Origin: BP-133 sp040756995
GTDB taxonomy: Bacteria; Actinomycetota; Acidimicrobiia; IMCC26256; BP-133
Reading direction: 5' to 3'
DNA length: 64,000 nt
Assembly: GCA_040756995.1 (NCBI GenBank)
Contig: JBFLYK010000026.1
Coordinates: 29,169 to 93,168 of the forward strand
The translations under genes were made by a program, and so were the position numbers. A model generated the notes under the pieces. That model was given only the letters and a program-made list of their open reading frames with translations. It was not told the origin of the DNA and did not search any database. This document shows positions 31,894 to 39,282 of the stretch, in pieces (the first letter of the stretch is position 1; every line of letters begins with the position of its first letter).

Positions 31894-33335
31894 GAGCCGG
31901 GATCCTCGCGCGCCGCGGCCGTGCCGGCCCGGGCGGCGGCGGCGATGGCGGCCACGATCGGCTCGTAACCGGTGCAGCGGCAGAGATGGCCGGAGAGCAG
32001 CCGGCGGATCTCGTCCTCGTCGGGCGGGTCCATGGCTCCGGTGGCGGACTGGTCGAGCCGTTCGGCGGCGGCCATGAGGATGCCGGGGGTGCAGAACCCG
32101 CACTGCAGGGCGAAGTGGCGCCGGAAGGCGTCCTGCAGCGGATGGAGGGTCCGGCTCTCGTCGTCGTGGGCGAGGCCCTCCACGGTGGCGATGTCGCGGT
32201 CCTCCGCCTGCCGGGCGAGGAGGAGGCAGGAGCGGACGGCGACGCCGTCGACCCGGACGGTGCAGGCGCCGCACACGCCGTGCTCGCAGCCGACGTGGGT
32301 GCCCCGCAGGCCCAGATCGTGCCGGAGGAAGTCGGACAGCAGCCGCCGGTCGGGAACGCCCTCCAGCGACACGGTGCGGCCGTTGACCGTGCACCCTCCG
32401 GCGCCGGCGCCGGCGCCGGCACCCGTTCCCGGCCCGGATCGTGCCGGTGGAGCGGAACGATCGGGGCCGACAACGGTGCGGGCGTCGACCGCCCGGGCGA
32501 GGGCGGCGGTGACCGAGCGCCCGACGAGCACGCCGATCAGGTGCCGTTGGTAGTCGGCCGGGGCGTGCAGAGAGCCGGTGGGGTCGACCCCGCCCGAGGC
32601 GACATGGGCGACGTCGTCCGGCGTGGCTCCCGAGAGGAGGGCCTCGGCGGCCTCCGGGAGCAGCAGTGGGCGGTCGGCGACGGCGCCGGCGGCCACCCGG
32701 GCGGCGACGATCCGGCCGTCCTGGTCGACGCGCATCCAGACGGCGGCCGCGGCCAGCGGGAAATCGCCGTGACGTTGCGCCACTTCGAGGAGCGCGCTGC
32801 CTTCTCGCACGCCGGCACCGGGGAACCGGAGGTCGACGATCAGCTCGCCGGGCCGGAGCGTGGTGGTGAGGAACCCGGCGAAGAGATCGTCGGCGGGGAT
32901 GTCGCGCCGGCCGTCCGGTCCTTCGGCGACCACGGATCCGCCGAGAGCCAGCAGGGCGAGCGGCAGTTCGGCGGCGGGGTCGGCGTGGGCCACGGAGCCG
33001 CCGACGGTGCCGCGGTTGCGGGTGGCGACGTGCCCGACCAGCGGGAGGCCGTCGGCCAGTGCGCCGATGTCGGCGGCCTGCGGCGACAGTTCCAGCGTCC
33101 GCTGGCGGGTGAGGGCCCCGACGGCGAGGACGCCGTCGCGCTGTTCGATCCGATCGAGATCCCCCAGACCGTTGAGGTCGACGACGACCCCGGGCGCGGC
33201 CAGGCGGAGATTGAGCATCGGCACGAGGCTCTGGCCGCCGGCCAGCGGCCGGGCTTCGTCGCCGTGCTCGGCCAGCCGCTCCACGGCCTCGGCCAGCGTC
33301 GCCGGCCGTTCGTAGCGGAAGGCCGGTGGCTTCAT
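31890..33335 (-). CDS. Fused FAD subunit and [2Fe-2S] subunit of a molybdenum hydroxylase
   Basis: A 481-residue chain joining two proteins that are separate in CO-dehydrogenase-type enzymes. Residues 1-285 are the FAD-binding subunit (PLAGGQSLVPMLNLRL; TRNRGTVGGSVAHADPAAELP). A Gly/Ala linker follows. Residues about 325-481 are the iron-sulfur subunit with CEHGVCGAC ... C and the second cluster CGFCTPG ... CRCTGYEPI. It carries electrons from the Mo site through two 2Fe-2S clusters to FAD. It overlaps both neighbours by 4 bp. Confidence 0.88.
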   Translation of the reverse strand: MKPPAFRYERPATLAEAVERLAEHGDEARPLAGGQSLVPMLNLRLAAPGVVVDLNGLGDLDRIEQRDGVLAVGALTRQRTLELSPQAADIGALADGLPLVGHVATRNRGTVGGSVAHADPAAELPLALLALGGSVVAEGPDGRRDIPADDLFAGFLTTTLRPGELIVDLRFPGAGVREGSALLEVAQRHGDFPLAAAAVWMRVDQDGRIVAARVAAGAVADRPLLLPEAAEALLSGATPDDVAHVASGGVDPTGSLHAPADYQRHLIGVLVGRSVTAALARAVDARTVVGPDRSAPPARSGPGTGAGAGAGAGGCTVNGRTVSLEGVPDRRLLSDFLRHDLGLRGTHVGCEHGVCGACTVRVDGVAVRSCLLLARQAEDRDIATVEGLAHDDESRTLHPLQDAFRRHFALQCGFCTPGILMAAAERLDQSATGAMDPPDEDEIRRLLSGHLCRCTGYEPIVAAIAAAARAGTAAAREDPGS

Positions 33336-34291
33336 GTCCGCTCTGCGCCGCCGGAGGCCGGTCGCTGAGCCCGGGCGAGGAGGGACCAGACCCGAGCCGG
33401 CGTGAGGGGGAGTTCGACGTCGATCTCGTCTGGGAGGGCGTCGAGACCCAGGGCGTCGGCCACGGCGTTCGCGATGGCGGCGGGGGCGGTCATGGTCGTG
33501 CCTTCGCCGAGGCCCTTGGCCCCGAGCGGTGTGACCGGGGAAGGGGATTCGACCATCACGGTGGTGGGGCGGGGGAGTTCGGTGGCGGTCGGCGTCGGGT
33601 AGTCGACGAACGTCGTGGTGAGCAGGTTGCCGGCGTCGTCGTACACGTGACGTTCGAGGAGGGCGGCGCCGAGGCCGTGGGCCAGTCCGCCCAGCACCTG
33701 ACCTTCGGCCAGTTGCGGGTGGAGCACCCGGCCGGCGTCGTGGACGCTGACGTAGTCGCGCACCCGCACCTCGCCGGTGTCGGTGTCGACCTCGACCACG
33801 GCGACGTCGGCCAGGAACCCGTAGGCGGCCGACGAGTTCACCGTGTCGTCCGGCGCCGGCGCCCCCAGGCCGGGCACGGAGAACGTCGCCGTGAGCGAGA
33901 GGCCGTCGACGCCGTCGGGCAGGCCGGCCGGATCCCAGTGGGCGGCGCCGGCCACCCGGCGGAGCGACACCGACCGGTCCGGTGTGCCGACCACCCGGGC
34001 GGAGCCGTCGACCAGCTCGACGTCGGCCGGCGGGCACTCGAGCATGTCGGCGGCGATCGCCCGGACCCGTTCGGCGAGCTGCAGCGCGGCGCCGTGGACG
34101 GCCGCCGCCACCGTGACGGCGAAGCGGCTCGAGTAGTTGCCGGAGCTGACGGTGAAGGCCCGGGCGCTGGTGTCGGCGCCGGGATGGACGGTCACGTCGT
34201 CCGGCCGCACCCCGAGGGCGTCGGCCACGATGCCGGCGGCCACCGTCCGGTGGCCCTGGCCCTGCGGCGTGGAGGTGAACGAGACGCTCAC
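33332..34291 (-). CDS. C-terminal half of a Moco-binding hydroxylase subunit (split gene)
   Basis: A 319-residue protein starting at GTG 34291, overlapping the stop of the preceding gene as GTGA in a different frame. It corresponds to the second Moco-binding domain of xanthine-dehydrogenase/CoxL proteins. Visible are PQGQGHRTV (cofactor contact), a central beta region, AEGQVLGGLAHGLGAALLE and KGLGEGTTMTAP with the catalytic Glu. The other half is encoded at 34288-35676. Its N terminus would be VSVSFTSTPQGQGH, so no extra start domain exists. The stop overlaps the next ATG. Confidence 0.82.
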   Translation of the reverse strand: MSVSFTSTPQGQGHRTVAAGIVADALGVRPDDVTVHPGADTSARAFTVSSGNYSSRFAVTVAAAVHGAALQLAERVRAIAADMLECPPADVELVDGSARVVGTPDRSVSLRRVAGAAHWDPAGLPDGVDGLSLTATFSVPGLGAPAPDDTVNSSAAYGFLADVAVVEVDTDTGEVRVRDYVSVHDAGRVLHPQLAEGQVLGGLAHGLGAALLERHVYDDAGNLLTTTFVDYPTPTATELPRPTTVMVESPSPVTPLGAKGLGEGTTMTAPAAIANAVADALGLDALPDEIDVELPLTPARVWSLLARAQRPASGGAERT

Positions 34292-35676
34292 CCCTCCGCC
34301 GGGTCGACCAGCGTGATGTAGCCCATGTTCGAGGCCGACGGTTCCACGACGCAGGCGAGCCCGATCCCGAGGCGGCGCCGTTCGCTCCGCCGCTCCGCCT
34401 GCCGGCGACGCAGTGCTCCGTAGCCGGCGAGCTCCAGGGCCTGTTCGAGGCACGCGACGTAATCCCCGGAGTCGTAGACGCCGCCGCCGGCGGCCCGGTA
34501 GGGCATGGCCGAGGCGGGCACGAGGTTGCGGCGCACGACCTCGACGGGGTCGAGACCGAGGCGGGCGGCGGCGATGGCCATCGTCCGCTCCAGGGCGAAC
34601 GACAGTTGCGGGCCGCCGAAGCCCCGGTTGAGGCCGGTGGGGCAGCGGTTGGTGACCACGACCCGGCTGCGGACCTCGACGTCGCGCACCGCATACGGCC
34701 CGGTGATGCAACCGTGCATCCGGTACAGCGTCGCCGGCTCCGGCGCCCGCACGTAGGCGCCGACGTCGTCGACGAGATCGAGCCGCAAGGCCACCAGTTC
34801 ACCGGACGACGAAAACCCCGCCTCCACCGTCGACAGCCGCTCGGTGGCCATCGACGACGCCAGGAGGTGCTCGACCCGGTCCTCCGTCCACCGGACGGGA
34901 ACGCCGAAGCGGCGCGACGCCAGAGCCATCAGCACCACCGAGGTGAACACCGACGCCTTCACGCCGAACGAGCCGCCGGAGTCCGGCGGCGACACCAGCC
35001 GCAGCTTGGCCGCCGGCAGACCGAGCGCCGCCGCCGCCACGCCGTGGAGGGTGAAGGGCCCCTGGAAGTTCGACCAGGCCGTGACCGAGCCGGCGCCGAC
35101 GTCCCAGGCGCAGATCACACCGAGGCCCTCGACCGGTGTGCACGAGGACCGGGGATGGCGGAAGCAGCGCCGCACCACGAGGTCGGCGCCGGCCAGTCGT
35201 GAGCCGGCGCCGCCGTAGGAGAACCGCCGGTCGGACACGACGTTGCTCCCGACGCCCTCGTGGAGCACCGGCCCGTCCGCCGCCAGGGCCGCGTCGAGCG
35301 ACGCCGCCACCGGGAGCGGGTCGTACTCCACGGCCACCAGTTCGGCGGCGTCCTCGGCCACGTAGCGGTCACGGGCCACGACGACCGCCACCGGTTCGCC
35401 GACGTAGCGCACCCGGTCGACCGCCGCCGCCCAGTGCTCGACCCGGCGGCCGATGGCCGACGGGAACGGCCGGGACAGTGCCACCACGTCGTGGCCGGTC
35501 AACACCCCCACGACGCCGGGCAGCGCCCGGGCCGCCGTCACATCGATCGACACGAGGCGGGCGTGGGCCTCCGTCGAGCGCACCACCGCCGCCTCGGCGA
35601 TGTGGGGCAACGGGGCGAGGTCGTCCATGAACCAGCCCTCGCCCCGCAGCAGGGCGTCGTCCTCGACGCGGAACAC
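34288..35676 (-). CDS. N-terminal half of a Moco-binding hydroxylase subunit (split gene)
   Basis: A 462-residue protein from GTG 35676, directly after the TAG of the cupredoxin gene. Residues 1-120 are the hammerhead domain (MFRVEDDALLRGEG); the rest is the first Moco domain, with PPDSGGSFGVKA and the substrate-loop motif NRGFGGPQ. That loop resembles xanthine dehydrogenase rather than CO dehydrogenase, which has AYRCSFR. It ends at GYITLVDPAEG, where undivided homologues continue into the second domain. The break is at a domain boundary. Confidence 0.83.
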   Translation of the reverse strand: MFRVEDDALLRGEGWFMDDLAPLPHIAEAAVVRSTEAHARLVSIDVTAARALPGVVGVLTGHDVVALSRPFPSAIGRRVEHWAAAVDRVRYVGEPVAVVVARDRYVAEDAAELVAVEYDPLPVAASLDAALAADGPVLHEGVGSNVVSDRRFSYGGAGSRLAGADLVVRRCFRHPRSSCTPVEGLGVICAWDVGAGSVTAWSNFQGPFTLHGVAAAALGLPAAKLRLVSPPDSGGSFGVKASVFTSVVLMALASRRFGVPVRWTEDRVEHLLASSMATERLSTVEAGFSSSGELVALRLDLVDDVGAYVRAPEPATLYRMHGCITGPYAVRDVEVRSRVVVTNRCPTGLNRGFGGPQLSFALERTMAIAAARLGLDPVEVVRRNLVPASAMPYRAAGGGVYDSGDYVACLEQALELAGYGALRRRQAERRSERRRLGIGLACVVEPSASNMGYITLVDPAEG

Positions 35677-36750
35677 CTACGTGACTTGGACCGTCCCGGC
35701 CATCCCGGGATGGAGCAGGCACAGGTAGGGGTACCGGCCGGCCTTGGTGAAGGTCAGCGAGAACGTCTCGACGGGGTAGTACGGCTTCGGGCCGAAGATC
35801 CCGGAGTGTGACACGCCCCCGGCGAACTTCGACCCGGACTCCGCTCCCGCCGGCAGGAGGGCGTCGGGCTCGCTGGGGCTGGCGAACGGCGGCTCGAAGC
35901 TGACCGTGTGGGGCATCCACGTGGTCACGCTGCGCCAGGTGACGGTCTGCCCCACTTTGATCGACACCGTCTCGGGGGCGAACCGGTTGACGACCACCAG
36001 CTTGTCGCCCCAGCTGGCGGCCACCGTCGTGCCGGTGGCCGTCGTCTCCGGGGCCGGCGGCGCCAGTCCGGCCACCGCCGCCTTGGCCTGGCCGAGCTCC
36101 TTGTCGGCGGCGGCGGCCACCTCGGCCGGCGTCTGGCGCTCGGTGTCGGAGCCGACGACCTGGACCGTCGACTCCATGAAGGGGTGTAGGAGGCAGGTGA
36201 CGAGGTAGGGCCCGGGGGCGATCTCGGTGGCCAGCTTGACGGTGGTCGTCTTCGGCCCCGCCTCGGGCGGGAGGGAGGTGGGCAGGATGACGCCGGAGTT
36301 CCAGAAGCCCCGGCCCTCGAACTCCGGTGTGCCGGCCGTCGGCGGAGGGCAGGACGTCATGGCCGGCTTCACCGGCTCCGTGGTGAAGCAGGGCTTGAAC
36401 ACCGCCGGGTTCTCCTGGCCCGCCTTCGTCACCACCGGGGGCGAGTCGGAGCGGTCGCTCTTCACCCCGAAGGTCACGGTGTGGATGTCGTTCGACGACC
36501 GGTTGTCGAACGTGATCGAGTCCCCGGGCCGGACGGAGACGGTCTTCGGGAAGTAGGTGCCGAATACGAAGTTCTCCGCTCCGAGCGTGGAGGGGCCGTC
36601 GACGACGACCGTGTAGGACTGGGGCCCGGTGGAGGGAGTCGGGGTGGCGGTGGTCGTGGCCGAGCTATCGGTCGAATCGTCGTCGCCGCAGCCTGAGCTC
36701 ACCAGCGCCACGATCGACAGAGACACCATGAGAATGCGGGAAGTTCGCAT
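35677..36750 (-). CDS. Lipoprotein with two type-1 copper cupredoxin domains
   Basis: A 357-residue lipoprotein with lipobox LVSSGC (Cys21) and a Thr/Ser/Pro linker. Each half is a cupredoxin with a complete type-1 copper set: His in NDIHTVTF plus CLLHPFM, and His in WMPHTVSF plus CLLHPGM (Cys-x2-His-x2-Met). It would be an outer-face electron carrier. It is the first gene of the molybdenum hydroxylase operon (its stop TAG touches the next GTG), so it may accept electrons from that system or handle copper. TACGAT 6 nt before the ATG suggests a leaderless mRNA. Confidence 0.85.
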   Translation of the reverse strand: MRTSRILMVSLSIVALVSSGCGDDDSTDSSATTTATPTPSTGPQSYTVVVDGPSTLGAENFVFGTYFPKTVSVRPGDSITFDNRSSNDIHTVTFGVKSDRSDSPPVVTKAGQENPAVFKPCFTTEPVKPAMTSCPPPTAGTPEFEGRGFWNSGVILPTSLPPEAGPKTTTVKLATEIAPGPYLVTCLLHPFMESTVQVVGSDTERQTPAEVAAAADKELGQAKAAVAGLAPPAPETTATGTTVAASWGDKLVVVNRFAPETVSIKVGQTVTWRSVTTWMPHTVSFEPPFASPSEPDALLPAGAESGSKFAGGVSHSGIFGPKPYYPVETFSLTFTKAGRYPYLCLLHPGMAGTVQVT

Positions 36751-36756
36751 GGCGGG

Positions 36757-36772
36757 ATCGTAGGCCTACCCT
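36757..36772. promoter_or_regulatory. Compact divergent promoter of the cupredoxin operon and ilvD
   Basis: Only 29 bp separate the two starts. The minus strand has TACGAT (36762-36757), 6 nt before its ATG. The plus strand has TACCCT (36767-36772), 7 nt before the ilvD ATG. The palindrome TAGGCCTA (36761-36768) lies between them. Each -35 must fall inside the opposite gene, and both messages appear leaderless. Confidence 0.6.
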
Positions 36773-36779
36773 TAGGCCC

Positions 36780-38456
36780 ATGGAGCACAAGCCTCGCAGC
36801 AAGGACGTCACCGAGGGGATGGAGCGGGCACCGGCCCGGGCGATGCTCCGGGCGGTCGGGATGGGGGACAGCGACTGGGGTCGCTCCCAGGTCGGGATCG
36901 CCTCCTCCTGGAACGAGGTCACCCCCTGCAATGTGCCGCTGGCCCGCCTGGCCAAGGCGGCCAAGGAGGGCGTGCGGGCGGCCGGGGGTTTCCCGCTGGA
37001 GTTCACCACCATCGCCGTGTCGGACGGCATCTCCATGGGGACGGAGGGCATGCGGGCCTCCCTCTCCTCCCGGGAGATCATCGCCGACTCCGTCGAATGC
37101 ATGATGCACGGCGAGCGCTTCGACGGCATGGTCACGCTGGCCGGCTGCGACAAGAGCCTCCCGGGGATGCTCATGGCCTCGGCCCGCCTCAACCTGCCGT
37201 CGGTGTTCCTCTACGGCGGGACGATCATGCCCGGCCGCTACGGCGACAAGGACATCAGCATCCAGGACGTCTTCGAGGCCGTCGGCGCCTGCGCGGCGGG
37301 GATCATCTCCCGCGACGATCTCGACGACATCGAGCGGGCCGCCTGCCCCGGCGAGGGATCCTGTGCCGGGATGTTCACCGCCAACACGATGTCGTCGATC
37401 GCCGAAGCCATCGGCATGTCGCTTCCCGGGTCGGCCACGCCACCGGCCATCGACACCCGGCGCGACGCCTTCGCCCACGCCTCGGGCGAGGCGGTGATGA
37501 ACCTCCTCCAGCTCGGCATCCGGCCCCGCCAGATCATGACGAAGGAGGCGTTCGAGAACGCCATCGCCGTGTCGATGGCGCTCGGCGGGTCGACCAACGC
37601 GGTGCTGCACCTGCTGGCCATCGCCCACGAGGCCCGCGTCGACCTGGGCATCGACGACTTCGACCGCATCTCCCGCAAAGTCCCCCACATCGGCGACACG
37701 AAGCCGGGCGGCCGCTACCAGATGGTCGACATCGACCGCATCGGCGGCATCCCCGTCGTCATGCGGGAGCTGCTCGAGGCCGGGCTCCTGCACGGCGACT
37801 GCCTCACCGTCACCGGCCGGACCGTGGCCGAGAACCTCGACGCCCTCGACCCACCCGGCCCCGACGGGCAGGTGATCCGGCCGCTCAGCGACCCCGTCCA
37901 CAGCCAGGGTGGCACCGGCATCCTCTACGGATCGCTGGCCCCGGAAGGGGCGGTGGTCAAGATCGCCGGGATGGACGGGCTGCGCTTCGAGGGCCGGGCC
38001 CGGGTCTTCGACGACGAGACCGACTGCATGGCCTACGTCACCGGCGGGCGCTGCCAGCCGGGCGACGTCCTCATCATCCGCTACGAGGGTCCCAGGGGCG
38101 GGCCGGGCATGCGGGAGATGCTGGCCGTCACCGCCGCCGTCAAGGGGACGGGCCACTCGCAGGACGTCGCCCTGGTCACCGACGGCCGCTTCTCCGGCGC
38201 CACCCACGGCTTCTCGGTGGCCCACGTCGCCCCCGAGGCGACCGACGGCGGCCCGATCGCCTTCGTGGAGGACGGCGACCCGGTCGTGATCGACGTCCCC
38301 AACCGCCGGCTCGACGTTCTGGTCGACGAGGCGACCATGGCCCGCCGCCGGGAGGGCTGGAAGCCGAAGGATCCGAGGTACACGAGCGGGTTCCTGGCCA
38401 AGTACGCCAAGCTCGTCCAGTCGGCCTCCCGGGGCGCCATCACGAACCTCGGCTGA
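36780..38456 (+). CDS. ilvD: Dihydroxy-acid dehydratase
   Basis: A 558-residue enzyme that dehydrates 2,3-dihydroxy acids in valine and isoleucine synthesis. The three cluster cysteines are visible as Cys50 (TPCN), Cys123 (AGCDKSLPGM) and Cys195 (GSCAGM). The C-terminal GRFSGATHGFSVAHVAPEA block with the catalytic Ser region is also present. Length is typical. ATG 36780 lies 7 nt after TACCCT, so the mRNA is likely leaderless. The other branched-chain genes (ilvBNC) are 20 kb away in this window. The glycosylase gene starts 3 bp after its stop. Confidence 0.96.
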   Translation: MEHKPRSKDVTEGMERAPARAMLRAVGMGDSDWGRSQVGIASSWNEVTPCNVPLARLAKAAKEGVRAAGGFPLEFTTIAVSDGISMGTEGMRASLSSREIIADSVECMMHGERFDGMVTLAGCDKSLPGMLMASARLNLPSVFLYGGTIMPGRYGDKDISIQDVFEAVGACAAGIISRDDLDDIERAACPGEGSCAGMFTANTMSSIAEAIGMSLPGSATPPAIDTRRDAFAHASGEAVMNLLQLGIRPRQIMTKEAFENAIAVSMALGGSTNAVLHLLAIAHEARVDLGIDDFDRISRKVPHIGDTKPGGRYQMVDIDRIGGIPVVMRELLEAGLLHGDCLTVTGRTVAENLDALDPPGPDGQVIRPLSDPVHSQGGTGILYGSLAPEGAVVKIAGMDGLRFEGRARVFDDETDCMAYVTGGRCQPGDVLIIRYEGPRGGPGMREMLAVTAAVKGTGHSQDVALVTDGRFSGATHGFSVAHVAPEATDGGPIAFVEDGDPVVIDVPNRRLDVLVDEATMARRREGWKPKDPRYTSGFLAKYAKLVQSASRGAITNLG

Positions 38457-38459
38457 CGC

Positions 38460-39245
38460 ATGCCGGAGCTGATCGAGGTCGAGGCCTACCGGCAGCTGGC
38501 CGAACTGGCCCTCGAGCGCAAGATCACCGAGATCGTGGCGCCCGACGCCTGGTGGCTCAAGGGCGGCCTGGCGGCCGACGGGCTGAACGACGCCCTCGTC
38601 GGACGGCACTTCCTGGCCGCCCGGCGGACCGGCAAGCGGCTGCTGCTCGACACCAGCGACGCCGGGCCCGTCCTCGGCCTGAAGTTCGGCATGACCGGCC
38701 GGCTGCTGGTCGACGGCCGGTTGGGCGTCGAGAAGCTGGAATACTCGTCGAACCGGGAGGTCGAGGCCTGGGACCGGCTGGTCGTGCGCTTCGCCGACGG
38801 CGGCGATCTCCGGGTCCGGGACCCGCGCCGGCTCGGCGGCGCCGAGCTCGATCCCGCCGAGGGAAAGCTCGGGCCCGACGCCGTGAACCTCAACCTGGCG
38901 GGGCTCCGCAAGGTGCTCGGCGACGGGCGGATCGCCCTCAAGGCCCGGCTCATGGACCAGTCGAAGATCGCCGGTCTCGGCAACCTCCTGGTCGACGAAG
39001 CGCTGTTCCAGGCCGGTCTCGATCCCGCCCGCCCGGCCGGCAGCCTCGACGACCGGGAGCTGAAGAGCCTGCACCGGGCGATCCGGGCCACGTTGCGGAA
39101 CCTGACCCGGCGGGGCGGTTCCCACACCGGCTCCCTGCACCCGGCCCGCCACCGGGATGGCCTGTGCCCGATCGACGGCGCTCCGCTGCTGCGGCGCACC
39201 ATCGGCGGGCGCACCACCTATTCGTGTCCGGTTCACCAGCTCTGA
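38460..39245 (+). CDS. Fpg/Nei family DNA glycosylase with altered zinc ligands
   Basis: A 261-residue base-excision repair enzyme. The N terminus MPELIEVE gives the catalytic Pro and Glu after Met removal. The H2TH region contains KARLMDQSKIAGLGNLLVDEALFQAG with the conserved Asn. The C-terminal zinc finger normally has four Cys; here the pattern is CPID ... CPVH, so the second and fourth ligands are Asp and His. Zinc may still bind, or the finger may be structural. The DNA-contacting RTTYSC is kept. It is coupled to ilvD with a 3-bp gap. Confidence 0.87.
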   Translation: MPELIEVEAYRQLAELALERKITEIVAPDAWWLKGGLAADGLNDALVGRHFLAARRTGKRLLLDTSDAGPVLGLKFGMTGRLLVDGRLGVEKLEYSSNREVEAWDRLVVRFADGGDLRVRDPRRLGGAELDPAEGKLGPDAVNLNLAGLRKVLGDGRIALKARLMDQSKIAGLGNLLVDEALFQAGLDPARPAGSLDDRELKSLHRAIRATLRNLTRRGGSHTGSLHPARHRDGLCPIDGAPLLRRTIGGRTTYSCPVHQL

Positions 39246-39268
39246 AGACGGCCGACGCACCGGCCGCC

Positions 39269-39274
39269 TATCGT
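39269..39274 (+). promoter_or_regulatory. -10 box upstream of the glutamate dehydrogenase gene
   Basis: TATCGT lies 8 nt before the ATG at 39283 in a 37-bp spacer with no ribosome binding site, consistent with a leaderless or near-leaderless transcript. A -35 would fall in the end of the glycosylase gene. Confidence 0.45.
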
Positions 39275-39282
39275 GCCCTGAC

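Noticed and set aside
34288..35676. Calling the Moco gene a pseudogene
   Set aside because: Both parts keep catalytic and cofactor motifs, and the junction is a GTGA overlap at a domain boundary. A frameshift remains possible and is discussed as a finding.
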